In this document: in pieces, positions 33,604-42,356 of the stretch
How the letters are laid out: every line of letters begins with the position of its first letter
Position numbering within the stretch: the first letter of the stretch is position 1
NCBI RefSeq assembly: GCF_012911975.1
Contig: NZ_SMDQ01000045.1
Span: forward strand, 1 to 46,793
Direction of reading: 5' to 3'
DNA length: 46,793 bases
Origin: Nodosilinea sp. P-1105
Lineage (GTDB): Bacteria; Cyanobacteriota; Cyanobacteriia; Phormidesmidales; Phormidesmidaceae
The notes under the pieces: model-generated
Databases searched by the model: none
Told to the model about the DNA's origin: nothing
What the model saw: the letters and a program-made list of their open reading frames with translations, nothing else
Translations under genes and position numbers: made by a program

Positions 33604-34749
33604 CTAGTTGCTCTGACTTTCTAAGGCAAACACCTGTCCATCAATCAATAGGCGGGTAATACCTTTTGCCTGTAAGTAAGGACTAGCGGTCTGGAGCAGG
33701 GATCCATCAGGCACCTTGATCACCCGCTGGTTACGGCGGGAAAATCGCCGGGCAACCCGATGATTGTCAAACACGGGCAATGTGCGGGATTCTCCTTCAT
33801 CCTCAGGAATTTGGCCTAGATCGGCAAAGGTGCGCAGGGGTAACGCCACCAATTCAGAGGAGGAGCGCTCGACCACTAGGTAGCACAGGGAAGGGAGCAC
33901 CTGAGTGGTCAAGGGGTTAATTTCTAGGGCCTCTAGGTGGGGGGTAGCAGCAGTGTCATCACCCTCCCAGGTTTCGGTGTCGTCTTCGTCATCATCGTAG
34001 TCATCATCGTAGTCGTCATCCAGGACTGGGCTGCGGCCATCGTCATCGACCCAGCCAGAATCGACGGGATCTATTGGCGTGTCATCCTCCTCGCGTTTGG
34101 TCGAGGCTGACTTCAAGATGGGGCGTTCTGGACGGGGGGATGATTCAGCCGGAGTTTCCTCGGTGGTCGCTGGGTCGGTCTCGGGGAAGGTCAACTGGGT
34201 GGCGTCTTCTGCCTGGGCGTCCTTGGCCGTCGCCGAGCGCGATCGCCGCCGCCGATTTGATGGGGATGACGTGGTTTCTGCTGTTGCCGTAGAACTCTCC
34301 GTTGTTTCCTCAGGAGCTGCGGCCGCCTGCTTTTTCAGGACAGGGGAAGCTTTCTTGTCGACCGGGTCGATTGAATCAGAGTCGCTCCCCTGAGGCTCTG
34401 GGGCTGGGCTGGCTGGCTGAGGGGTATCGACTCGCTTGGTAGATTTTGGCTTGGTAGATTTTGGCTTGGTAGATTTTGGCTTGGTAGATTTTGCCTTGGC
34501 GGACTTTTTGTCTTTAGGCTGCGCCTGACTGGGCTGCCCCCCTGAACTGTCACCCTTATCCCCAGCACCTCGTTTTTGCTGGATCAAGGCACTGTATTCT
34601 GCCTCTGGCAAACTGGCTTTGAGTAGCCGACTAATGGTGCTATTGCTAACCCCATAGCGATCTGCCAGCGTCGAGGTGGTTTCCTCGGGCTGGCGGTATA
34701 GGCTCAAGATAGACGTTTTGTCTGCCTCGGTCAGCTTTTTCGGTGCCAT
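33604..34749 (-). CDS. HTH protein with long disordered linker and conserved C-terminal domain
   Basis: 381 residues in three parts. Residues 1-50 form a transposase/Xre-like helix-turn-helix (DKTSILSLYRQ, then STLADRYGVSNSTISRLL). Residues ~60-285 are low-complexity: a KSTKP pentapeptide array from DNA-identical 15-bp repeats, then Ser/Thr/Pro/Glu-rich sequence and an acidic DDDYDDDYDDDEDD stretch. The last ~95 residues form a compact domain (LCYLVVERSSSELVALPLRT, RRFSRRNQRVIKVPDG) ending in LLIDGQVFALES. It probably binds DNA. I know of no function. It is not a transposase, because no DDE domain is present. The membrane protein gene lies 43 nt upstream on the same strand. Confidence 0.75.
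   Translation of the reverse strand: MAPKKLTEADKTSILSLYRQPEETTSTLADRYGVSNSTISRLLKASLPEAEYSALIQQKRGAGDKGDSSGGQPSQAQPKDKKSAKAKSTKPKSTKPKSTKPKSTKRVDTPQPASPAPEPQGSDSDSIDPVDKKASPVLKKQAAAAPEETTESSTATAETTSSPSNRRRRSRSATAKDAQAEDATQLTFPETDPATTEETPAESSPRPERPILKSASTKREEDDTPIDPVDSGWVDDDGRSPVLDDDYDDDYDDDEDDTETWEGDDTAATPHLEALEINPLTTQVLPSLCYLVVERSSSELVALPLRTFADLGQIPEDEGESRTLPVFDNHRVARRFSRRNQRVIKVPDGSLLQTASPYLQAKGITRLLIDGQVFALESQSN
34435..34494. repeat. Four tandem 15-bp repeats in the HTH gene
   Basis: CTTGGTAGATTTTGG occurs at 34435, 34450 and 34465, and with one final change at 34480. In the gene it encodes a TKPKS array. Three exact copies mean recent expansion, so length variation between strains is likely. 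Confidence 0.9.
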
Positions 34750-34792
34750 GCAGTGGGTCTCGCAACAATGCCATTTAATATCTTAAAGCGCC

Positions 34793-35794
34793 TTACCCCC
34801 TCCGACGACGGGAACTCCGACGAGAATTCACAGAAACGGAATGTTCGACCACGGCTCCAAGGCCAAAGAAAACCGCTGAAAAGGTCCAAAACACCTCCCA
34901 CAGGTGGCCTTCTACGTAGGTGTCGGTGTTAACCGAGTAGGCGAAGAACATATCGGCCACGTAAAGGCAAAGCGCTGCGATCGCAATCAGCTTCCAGGAC
35001 TGGGAATAGCGCCCCCCCCAGAACGCTACCAGCAGAGTACCAGCAATCACGAGCAGCACCATATCCCCAATTAGATACAGGACGCCAACAATATCGGACA
35101 GAGGCTCTAGCCGCTGGTCTAAGGCCATTACCCAACTGGGTGCTGTTACCTCATCAGCCACCACAATCGGTTCAGGCGGCTGCTCTACATCGGGGGCCGG
35201 GTCTTCTGGTACTACAGCCGGGTCAGTCTGGCTGAGATAGACGTTGCTCGATAGGGCCCCAGTTATTGGTTCAGGGGCGGCTTCAGCGGCACCCAAATTC
35301 ACGAAAATGGCGAGCAGGATTCCGGCCAAACCAATACCGACAATAATCAGCCACTGGGAAATATCTAGGTTGAGGCGGCGGGGCAACACGGCTTTGAACA
35401 TGCCTACCGCTAAAAAGACATAACTCAGAATGAAGAAGAAATCCCCCAGGGAAACAGCGGGATCCAACCCCCAAACAGTTCCCCAGATAAAGAATAAAGC
35501 AATGCCAATGGCGTAGAGCAACAGCCCCACCCCAATCCAAAACCAAACGCTGCGGCCACTGACAATTTGAGTACTGCGCCAGTTGCGAAAGCACAACAGC
35601 GCTGCCAGAAAAAAGGCTCCCATTTCTAGCAAGTTGATGCCAGCTAAAAACCAGGTGGGCTGGGTGCCATCGTCCCCAGGAGAACTGAACAGCAAGAAAA
35701 ACAGCAGGGTAACGATGCCCCAGGCAATGCAAGCCCCAACCAAAATGGGGGTGGATAATGATGTGGCAGCAGCAGAGGTAGACGACTTGCTCAA
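34793..35794 (-). CDS. Seven- to eight-helix membrane protein, sensor-like, no output domain
   Basis: The frame opens at ATG 35869 (358 residues). A TTG at 35794, preceded by AAGGAG 7 nt upstream, removes a poorly hydrophobic 25-residue leader and is my choice (333 residues). There are about five helices, then a Pro/Glu-rich loop of ~60 residues (VVPEDPAPDVEQPPEPIVV), then three more and a basic tail ending SSRRRRG. DPAVSLGDFFFILSYVFLAVGM resembles membrane-sensor modules found before GGDEF or kinase domains in cyanobacteria, but no such domain follows. The HTH gene downstream may be its partner. Function is unknown. Confidence 0.65.
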   Translation of the reverse strand: MSKSSTSAAATSLSTPILVGACIAWGIVTLLFFLLFSSPGDDGTQPTWFLAGINLLEMGAFFLAALLCFRNWRSTQIVSGRSVWFWIGVGLLLYAIGIALFFIWGTVWGLDPAVSLGDFFFILSYVFLAVGMFKAVLPRRLNLDISQWLIIVGIGLAGILLAIFVNLGAAEAAPEPITGALSSNVYLSQTDPAVVPEDPAPDVEQPPEPIVVADEVTAPSWVMALDQRLEPLSDIVGVLYLIGDMVLLVIAGTLLVAFWGGRYSQSWKLIAIAALCLYVADMFFAYSVNTDTYVEGHLWEVFWTFSAVFFGLGAVVEHSVSVNSRRSSRRRRG

Positions 35795-36216
35795 CGGTAC
35801 ACTCCTTGGGCCAACACGACGATGGCGGTCAATCAACGACTCGGTCAGATGAAATAGGTTAGCCCACATCGCCTTGGGTTTTTAACCCCAGTGGATGGCA
35901 TCGGGCTAACACCGCCTGAATTGTACCGATTAGGGTTCCCTTCGCGCAGCAAAGACAGACTGATCCACCTAAATCAATCGATCGAGTAATAATTCTTAAG
36001 AGAAGACTTACCATCCTGTAGGCCGAAGGCAGGGCATACCCACCGAGGGAGTGATCACAAAACAATACCGAGGGCGATAGGAACTGGCAATGACCTCGCA
36101 AACGATGCAACCGACGTCAGGCTAACTGTGGCCTGGGTCTGATGATTAAAACTGCCAGCATGAAGTATCTCGGATCAGCACATCCAATCCCCCGTTTTTC
36201 CTCGATGCCAGCGCAT
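35795..36216. other. 422-nt region between membrane protein and divergent locus
   Basis: It contains the nested hairpin 35859-35909, an AT-rich segment near 35973-36000 and otherwise no recognised element. An 83-codon minus-strand frame (35859-36110) is Cys-rich, lacks family features, and is not called. Confidence 0.45.
35859..35909 (-). promoter_or_regulatory. Nested hairpin spanning the upstream ATG of the membrane protein gene
   Basis: TTAGCCC (35859-35865) pairs with GGGCTAA (35903-35909), with an inner GGGTT/AACCC pair. On the minus strand the alternative start ATG 35869 lies inside the 3' arm, so folding would hide it. It could be a leader control element for the TTG start at 35794. 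Confidence 0.35.
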
Positions 36217-36675
36217 TTACTCCAGCTGATAGTGGGCCAACTGCCGAACTATGTCAGGGCTGAGACTCAGCTCTTGGGCGATCGCCGCTTCTATCTCAGA
36301 GATATCAGTGGTCGGAAACTCTAACTCCAGAACCTTGAGAGCTGAATCTGTGGTTTTTGCCCTAACCAGGGTGAAATCTACATGAGGCTTAATTTCAACC
36401 TCAAGGGCGAGTACGGCCGCCTGCACTTGAATTTTGGCCAGGGTATCGGCATTTAGACTGTGATCTAGCTCATAGGCATAGCCCAGTAAATGCTGAGTCA
36501 GCAGCTGGCCCCCGAACCAGAATACTAGCGCAACGAGTGGAATCGGTAACCCTAGGGCCAGGTAACGGTAGACCTGAGGACGTTGTAACTGATGGTTCAA
36601 GGCTCTTGGGACCTGAGCACTGAGGCCAAGAGAACGGACAAATCTTTGAACCCGTCGCGGGGATAGAGATATCAT
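36217..36675 (-). CDS. Hypothetical bitopic membrane protein divergent from the two-component system
   Basis: 152 residues from ATG 36675; the frame extends to 36771 but would overlap the regulator promoter. The N-terminus is basic (RRVQRFVRSLG). One transmembrane helix (YLALGLPIPLVALVFWFGGQ) is followed by an extracytoplasmic domain of about 95 residues (YELDHSLNADTLAKIQVQ, VEIKPHVDFTLVRAKTTDSA) with several acidic residues and one His. No family is recognised. Divergent position, with 100 nt and a Fur-like box in between, suggests coregulation with the regulator/kinase. It may be an accessory sensor for the same signal. Confidence 0.65.
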   Translation of the reverse strand: MISLSPRRVQRFVRSLGLSAQVPRALNHQLQRPQVYRYLALGLPIPLVALVFWFGGQLLTQHLLGYAYELDHSLNADTLAKIQVQAAVLALEVEIKPHVDFTLVRAKTTDSALKVLELEFPTTDISEIEAAIAQELSLSPDIVRQLAHYQLE

Positions 36676-36690
36676 TACAAGCCTTCTATC

Positions 36691-36709
36691 GAGAATGATA
36701 ACTAATAAT
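36691..36709. promoter_or_regulatory. Fur-box-like sequence in divergent promoter region
   Basis: GAGAATGATAACTAATAAT matches the classical Fur consensus GATAATGATAATCATTATC at 13 of 19 positions, including the GAxAATGATAA half. It lies in a very AT-rich 100-nt gap between two divergent starts. The downstream FTR1 and TonB genes make iron control plausible. Confidence 0.45.
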
Positions 36710-36775
36710 ATAAAATAATAATCCTTAGATTCTCCCTGCTTTTCTCTGAGACGAGGGCTTTGATTCTGCATAGCA

Positions 36776-37462
36776 ATGAAAATACTAGTCGTTGAAGATA
36801 ATCATGAGCTGAGAGAAATTCTCAATACAGCCTTAGGACGGGCGGGTCACAGTGTCGACGCTGCCGACACCTTTGCTACAGCGACCTGGCTGCTGTCGGA
36901 GCGTAACTACGACCTGCTAGTGCTGGACTGGATGTTACCCGAAGGCAGTGGACTGAGCCTATGCCAGCAGCATCGTCGTGGGGGCAAAACAACTCCGATT
37001 TTGATGCTGACAGCACGGGATAGTAGCACTGATAAAGTGACAGGGCTAGATGCCGGGGCAGATGACTATGTGACTAAGCCGGTTGATCTTCCAGAACTGT
37101 TGGCCCGGGTGAGAGCCTTGGGGCGGCGGGTCTGTCATTGGCAGGACGATTATCTATCCTTAGGAAATCTACGGTTGCATCTAGGCACCCTAACCCTTAG
37201 CTATCAAGGCCAGCAATGCCAGATCTCCAACCGTGAGGCACAGCTCTTGGAGTACTTTCTCCGCCATCCCCGTCAGATCCTCAGTCGTGATCAAATCGAG
37301 CAAGCCCTGTGGAACTGGGAGGTAGAACTGGGCCATAACGCAGTAACGGTGCAGGTGCGGCGGTTGCGGCAACGACTTCAAAGTATTGGTGTACAGGGGT
37401 GGATTGAAACGGTCTACGGAGCCGGATATCGCCTAATCGAGGCCCGGCAATGCCGGCAATGA
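36776..37462 (+). CDS. OmpR-family response regulator (RppA-like)
   Basis: 228 residues. The receiver domain has acidic Glu7-Asp8, phospho-acceptor Asp51 in LVLDWMLPEGSG, the Thr/Ser of LMLTARD, and Lys in YVTKPVDLPELL. The winged helix follows (REAQLLEYFLRHPRQILSRD, then VTVQVRRLRQRL and TVYGAGYRL). LDWMLPEGSGL and KPVDLPELLARVRALGRR resemble cyanobacterial RppA/NrsR-type regulators, some of which respond to metals or redox. Its stop overlaps the kinase start as ATGA, indicating translational coupling. Confidence 0.9.
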   Translation: MKILVVEDNHELREILNTALGRAGHSVDAADTFATATWLLSERNYDLLVLDWMLPEGSGLSLCQQHRRGGKTTPILMLTARDSSTDKVTGLDAGADDYVTKPVDLPELLARVRALGRRVCHWQDDYLSLGNLRLHLGTLTLSYQGQQCQISNREAQLLEYFLRHPRQILSRDQIEQALWNWEVELGHNAVTVQVRRLRQRLQSIGVQGWIETVYGAGYRLIEARQCRQ

Positions 37463-38748
37463 TAGATCTCTATGGCCGTAGCCGCTTTACGCTGGCCTGG
37501 GGGTTCACGGCCTCCATGGGCAGCATTTTGGTACTCTTTGCAGCAGCGATGTATGGGCTGAGTGCGCGCGATCATTTATTAGCCTTTGATGCCGAATTAG
37601 AAAGTAAAGCTCGAATGATGGCCTCGGGCATTCACTACGGCATCCACCGGGGCAAACGGCGCATCAAGCTCGACGATGTCCCGGTACTGGGCAGCAATAC
37701 CCTGCCGTTAGATCATGACATTGCCTATGCTCGCTGGTACGATGCTCAGGGCAACCTGGTTCGTTTCGTCCGCCACCCTCCCACCCATCCCCAGGTTCAG
37801 AGACTGGGGTTTGAAACCCTCCAGATTGACAACGAAGCAACTGATTCAAGCTTGCGGCATCGGCAGATTACCCTACCGGTACGTCAGGACGACACCTTAA
37901 TTGGCTACTTACAGGTGGCCGCTGTATTAACCCCAGTGCAGCAGCAGCTAGCCCGGCAACGGTTTTGGTTAACCCTGGGGGTGCCCTGTGCCCTGGGGAC
38001 CATTGCCCTGGCGGGATGGTGGCTGGGGGGCTTAGCTATGGCTCCATTGCAGCAGGCACATCAGCGGCTACAACGCTTTACCAGTCATGCATCCCACGAG
38101 CTTCGCACCCCCTTAGCCCAGATCCTAAGCCATGTACAACTGGTCTTGGGTACCGACGAGGTGGCGACCGAACGCTGGCGGCTAGGGCGGGTAGCCACCA
38201 TCATTAAAACCATGGACCAGATGGTTAGCGATCTGTTGTTTTTAGCTCGTCAGGCCGGACAATTGAGTCGAGATCAGCTCCGTTCCTTAGACTTGCGGGA
38301 GCTGATCCAGGAATTAGCCTGGGATTGTGAAGCCCTAGCCGCGAACCGAGGGATTGGTTTGACCTGTGAGCTACCGCACCAGCCCGTTTGGGTGGCTGCC
38401 AATGTGGATCTGCTGCACCAGGCCCTGTTGAACTTGACCGATAACGCCCTCAAGTACACCCCTGCCAGTGGCAAAATCAAGCTTATTCTAGCGACCCAGG
38501 GGGGCTGGGCACACATGCAAGTGATCAACACCGGTACCCTAGCCCCAGACTCGCTGCCCCACCTGTTTGAGCAGTTTTACCGCGATCCTTTGGCCCAGTC
38601 TAAGGAAGGATATGGCCTGGGCCTAGCGATCGCCCAACAAATTGCCCAAGCCCATGGCGGCGATATCACAGCCTGCAGTGCCGCTGAAAATATGCTCTTT
38701 TTTGAGTTAGCCCTGCCCCTAACCAGCCCCCTGTTAGATTTTCGTTAG
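37459..38748 (+). CDS. Sensor histidine kinase
   Basis: ATG 37459 gives the classical ATGA overlap with the regulator stop; ATG 37450 would add three residues. The ~429-residue protein has TM1 near 15-35, an extracytoplasmic sensor of about 130 residues (two helices with IHYGIHRGKRRIKLDD, YARWYDAQGNLVRFV), TM2 (WLTLGVPCALGTIALAGWWL), and a short juxtamembrane segment instead of a full HAMP. HisKA is in FTSHASHELRTPL, and HATPase_c has NLTDNALKYTP and KEGYGLGLAIAQQIAQ. The three closely spaced His in the sensor (HYGIH, DH) could ligate metal, which is inference. The cognate regulator is the upstream gene. Confidence 0.9.
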   Translation: MIDLYGRSRFTLAWGFTASMGSILVLFAAAMYGLSARDHLLAFDAELESKARMMASGIHYGIHRGKRRIKLDDVPVLGSNTLPLDHDIAYARWYDAQGNLVRFVRHPPTHPQVQRLGFETLQIDNEATDSSLRHRQITLPVRQDDTLIGYLQVAAVLTPVQQQLARQRFWLTLGVPCALGTIALAGWWLGGLAMAPLQQAHQRLQRFTSHASHELRTPLAQILSHVQLVLGTDEVATERWRLGRVATIIKTMDQMVSDLLFLARQAGQLSRDQLRSLDLRELIQELAWDCEALAANRGIGLTCELPHQPVWVAANVDLLHQALLNLTDNALKYTPASGKIKLILATQGGWAHMQVINTGTLAPDSLPHLFEQFYRDPLAQSKEGYGLGLAIAQQIAQAHGGDITACSAAENMLFFELALPLTSPLLDFR

Positions 38749-38760
38749 ATTCATCCGCCA

Positions 38761-38793
38761 AACTCTCTAGAAACCTTGAAAAATTGGAGAGTT
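38761..38793 (+). promoter_or_regulatory. 7-bp inverted repeat between kinase and FTR1 genes
   Basis: AACTCTC (38761-38767) and GAGAGTT (38787-38793) flank 19 nt containing an AT-rich segment. It lies just after the kinase stop and 109 nt before FTR1. It could be an operator or a weak terminator; there is no T-run. Confidence 0.3.
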
Positions 38794-38901
38794 CACCATG
38801 CGATGTCGCAGAGCACTAAGGACCAGCGAATAGCTCTAACAGCATCCGGTCTTAGGGCCTGGTTGCCTTGTATGTTTCCCATTTTCCTAAGGAGATAAGT
38901 C

Positions 38902-39828
38902 ATGGATTGGAGTCCTGCCATTCCTACATTTTTAGTCACCCTGCGTGAGGGGGTAGAAGCGGCCCTGGTGGTAGGAATTGTGTTGGCTTGTTTGCGACAG
39001 GCTAAGCAGCCCCAACTGGTGTCTTCGGTGTATTTAGGCATTGGTGCTGGCCTGGGGGGCAGTGTGATTTTAGGCATTGGGTTGGTAAGGTTACTTCAGC
39101 GGGTAGGGCAAGGCTCTAGCCCCCAGGCGGTGTTGGGCCGTCAGCTGTTGGAAATGGGGCTTGGGGTGGTGGCGATCGTCATGCTGAGCTGGATGCTCAT
39201 TTGGATGACCCGCCAGGCCCGCACCCTCAAAGCTGAGATTGAGGGCACTGTACAGTCGGCCCTCACCCAGAACCGGGCCGCCGCCTGGGGGGTCTTTACC
39301 CTAGTAGCCACCGCTGTGTTGCGGGAAGGCTTTGAAACCGTCATTTTTTTGGCCGCCAAGTTTCAGCAGGGCTGGATTCCCATTGCTGGGGCCGGGGCCG
39401 GGCTGGGCGGCGCGGTGCTGATTGGCCTGCTGCTGTTTCGCTGGGGCGTGCGCATTGACCTGAAGCGGTTTTTTCAGGTGATGGGCATATTTTTGCTGCT
39501 GATTGTGGCGGGACTGGTGATTTCGGCCCTGCGCCATCTGGATGCGGCAGCGGTGGCCTGGGTCGAGCTGCACCCTGAGATGGCCAGCCTATGTTGGTCA
39601 GTCGGAAGATCCTGTCTGCTCGGCCCGCTGGTATGGAATGGTCACGACCTGCTGCCCGATCGCCAGTTTCCCGGCATTGTGCTCAAAACCCTGTTTGGCT
39701 ACCGCGAGCGGCTCTACGGCATTCAGGTTCTGGCCTATGCCCTGTTTTTGGCTACCGTGGGCGGACTGTACTTCCGTAGTTTGACGCCGCCTGATACGGC
39801 GGTGGTTCGGGTCAAAGAGCAGGTTTAG
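38902..39828 (+). CDS. FTR1-family high-affinity iron permease
   Basis: 308 residues with about seven transmembrane helices. Both REGxE iron-translocation motifs are present: Arg15-Glu19 (REGVE) and Arg141-Glu145 (REGFE), the hallmark of FTR1/EfeU. No EfeO or EfeB partner adjoins. AAGGAG 7 nt before ATG 38902 is a strong ribosome site. Position after the two-component genes and before a TonB receptor places it in an iron or metal locus. The final helix includes RLYGIQVLAYALFLATVGGLYF. Confidence 0.92.
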   Translation: MDWSPAIPTFLVTLREGVEAALVVGIVLACLRQAKQPQLVSSVYLGIGAGLGGSVILGIGLVRLLQRVGQGSSPQAVLGRQLLEMGLGVVAIVMLSWMLIWMTRQARTLKAEIEGTVQSALTQNRAAAWGVFTLVATAVLREGFETVIFLAAKFQQGWIPIAGAGAGLGGAVLIGLLLFRWGVRIDLKRFFQVMGIFLLLIVAGLVISALRHLDAAAVAWVELHPEMASLCWSVGRSCLLGPLVWNGHDLLPDRQFPGIVLKTLFGYRERLYGIQVLAYALFLATVGGLYFRSLTPPDTAVVRVKEQV

Positions 39829-39830
39829 AT

Positions 39831-39930
39831 GCGGTTTGCGGTTTGCGGTTTGCGGTCTACGGTTTGCGGTTTGCGGTCTACGGTGCGGGCCGTGCACCGT
39901 GCACCGTAAACCTTGCACCCTTTACCGTCT
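39831..39930. repeat. Tandem heptamer array (GCGGTTT/ACGGTCT)
   Basis: Units of seven: GCGGTTT x3, GCGGTCT, ACGGTTT, GCGGTTT, GCGGTCT, then ACGGTGC (39880-39886) opposed by GCACCGT (39894-39900), followed by ACCGT-type units on the other side. It separates FTR1 from the TonB receptor. It is the largest of three loci of this family in the window (also 22340-22395, 33514-33570). Confidence 0.8.
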
Positions 39931-40014
39931 ACCGTCTTTCCCTTGCCCCATCCCCCCAACATTCCACGAGAGGAGAAGACCACCGATGTTGATGTCTTCT
40001 ATAGAGGTATGACG

Positions 40015-42347
40015 ATGAAATTGATGATTACGTTAGTGGGTGTAGGAGTAGCTAGTTTGGCCCTGGTGGCCCCAGTTAGTGCGGAGCCAGAGGCGATCGC
40101 CCTGCCAGAGGCGTCCTTAACCCTGGCTACTGAGGGCATATCCACGGCGGCCACTGATTTAGTACCTGAGGATAGAGAGACACGTGCTGCCGGGGCGTCC
40201 ATCGCCCAAGTTGCAGAGGATGGATCTGGTCTGCGCATTCAGGTTACGGGGGAGGGGTTGAGCCCTGAGCAACTGCGCTTTGAATCCCCCAACCAACAGT
40301 TGATCCTCGATCGCGATGCCATTGAGCGGTTTCAATTTCCGATGATTGGCGACGTGCTGCGGCAGCAGCCCAGTGTCACCTTTGGTGGCCCCTTCGACGA
40401 AAACCGCGACATTCGCTTGCGGGGGTTGCCCAACGGCTTTACCCAGGTGCTGATTGATGGCCAGCGCCTATCCCCCGATCGCAACGATCGCCAGGTGCCC
40501 CTCAACACTATCCCCACTAACCTGATTGAAAGTGTTGAAATTATCCGCACCCCCACCGCAGCCCAGGATGCCTCGGGCATTGGTGGTACGGTCAATTTGG
40601 TGCTGCGATCGCCCCAGGAACGAGTGGGCCAAATTAACGTGGGCGGCAGCACCCTAGAGAGTCGGGGTCCCTACGGCAACCTGGAGTTTCTCTACGGCGA
40701 TCGCGATGGCAACCTCAGCTTTTTGCTGAATGGAGCGATCGGCAGCCGGGGCTCGGTCAAGTTTAAAGACCGGCAGGATCGGGACGCCGATGGCGTATTG
40801 ACCCAAACCGACGTTGAAGACGACATCAAAGACTTTTTTGACTATAGCTTTTCCCCCCGCCTGGAGTGGCAGGTGTCGCCCCAAGACACCTTGCATTTTG
40901 AAGGGCTGCTGCTGGCCACCGAAGAGTATCGGGATGTGGAGCGCAATATTACCCAGTTCACCTTTCGCAACAACGGCACACTCCAGCGCCAGCGAGAGCG
41001 TATACGTCTAAACGATGAAAACAGCCGGGTGCTTAACTGGCGGGTGGGAACTCGCTGGCAGCGGGAACTCGGTGCCGACAGCACCCTAGAGGTTGGTCTG
41101 CTGGTCCAAGGCCTGGACAGTACAACCAACAAAGAAGAGCGGGAAGTGCGTACGGACACCAATTTTAACAATGCTGGGGTCGGTACGGTGGGCACGCCTC
41201 AGGAATCTCGGACAGAGCAGCGAGACAGCACCACCGAAACCGACTGGATCGCCAGTGCCCGGCTGGATTGGCAGGTGAGTGACCAGCACCGGCTCACCCT
41301 GGGGGTAAATGGCAGCTTTCGCGATCGCAACGCCGACCGCATTCAAAACGACGAGCCGGTGCCCAACAACATCTTTGGCATCGACGAAACCCAGATCAAT
41401 GCCTTTATCCAGGACGAATGGACCCTGGCCCCCAACCACACCCTGCTGGCTGGGGTGCGCCTAGAGCAGGTCTATACCACCGCGATCGCCAGCGACGACC
41501 GCAGCGGCAGCCAGAGCAACACCCAGATTAACCCCTCCCTCAGCTACCGCTTTCAGGCCACCCCCAATACCGTGCTGCGGGCTGGGGTGGCGCGCACGGT
41601 GGCTCGACCCAGCTTTGGTGACCTGGTGCCCTTTGCCCACCTGGTCGGGGTGATCTGGGCCAGCCCGACCAGGTGGGCAACCCCGACCTGCGCCCCCAAA
41701 CCGCCTGGGGCATTGACATTGGCGTCGAGCAACAAATCGCCAACGGCTCTGGCCTGTTGGGCCTCAACGGTTTTTGGCGCACCATCGACAACCTAATTGA
41801 AAGTCAACTCAGCCAAGACCCAATCAGCGGTCGGTTCCTGCAGCGTCCGGTCAACATTGGTTCGGCCCGTACCTACGGCGTTGAACTCGATGGCCGCAGC
41901 GAACTAGACTTCATCGGCCTACCCGGATTAACCTTGCTGGGCAATGTCTCCTGGCTGAACTCAGCGGTAGACGACATCACCACCGGCGAAACCCGCCCCT
42001 TCAACGAACAGCCCGCCTACCTGTTCAACCTGGGGTTCGACTACACCTTGCCCAGCAACGCCTTCAGCGTTGGGCTCAACTACCGCTATGTGCCTCAAAT
42101 TGCCTTTACCCAACAGAGTGGCGACATTCTCCAAGAGCGCTTTGTCGAACCCGAGGGCACCCTGGATGGTTACCTCACCTGGCGCCCCATCGACACCCTA
42201 GCTCTGACCCTCTACGGTCGGAACCTGCTGGGCATTGAAAATAGCCGACCTCGGCGGGTGCTAGAAAACGGTGTGCTGCAAAGCACCCAAACCGACTTCC
42301 AGCGGGCCGATCGCATCATCGGCCTTAACCTGTCCTGGCAATTTTAG
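40015..42347 (+). pseudogene. TonB-dependent outer membrane receptor, one frameshift
   Basis: Start ATG 40015 has GAGG 7 nt upstream and gives a clean signal peptide (MKLMITLVGVGVASLALVAP, cleavage after VSA). The plug domain spans about 85-210 (IGDVLRQQPSVTFGGP, DIRLRGLPNGFTQVLIDGQR, ASGIGGTVNLVL). A 22-strand-type barrel follows, with C-terminal GLNLSWQF ending in Phe as required for outer membrane insertion. The first frame runs to 41796, but homology moves to the -1 frame near 41645-41670 (QPDQVGNPDLRPQTAWGIDI). Restoring one G in the GGGG run at 41647-41650 repairs the gene. The cause may be a real mutation or an assembly error. It probably imports a metal chelate; no AMIN domain was seen. 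Confidence 0.85.
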
Positions 42348-42356
42348 GAAACTACG

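Noticed and set aside
35859..36110. 83-codon minus-strand frame upstream of the membrane protein
   Set aside because: No family features; overlaps a hairpin and would clash with the leader of the real gene.
39831..39930. Possible CRISPR or origin iterons
   Set aside because: Units are heptamers without spacers and no replication gene adjoins; better seen as short tandem repeats.
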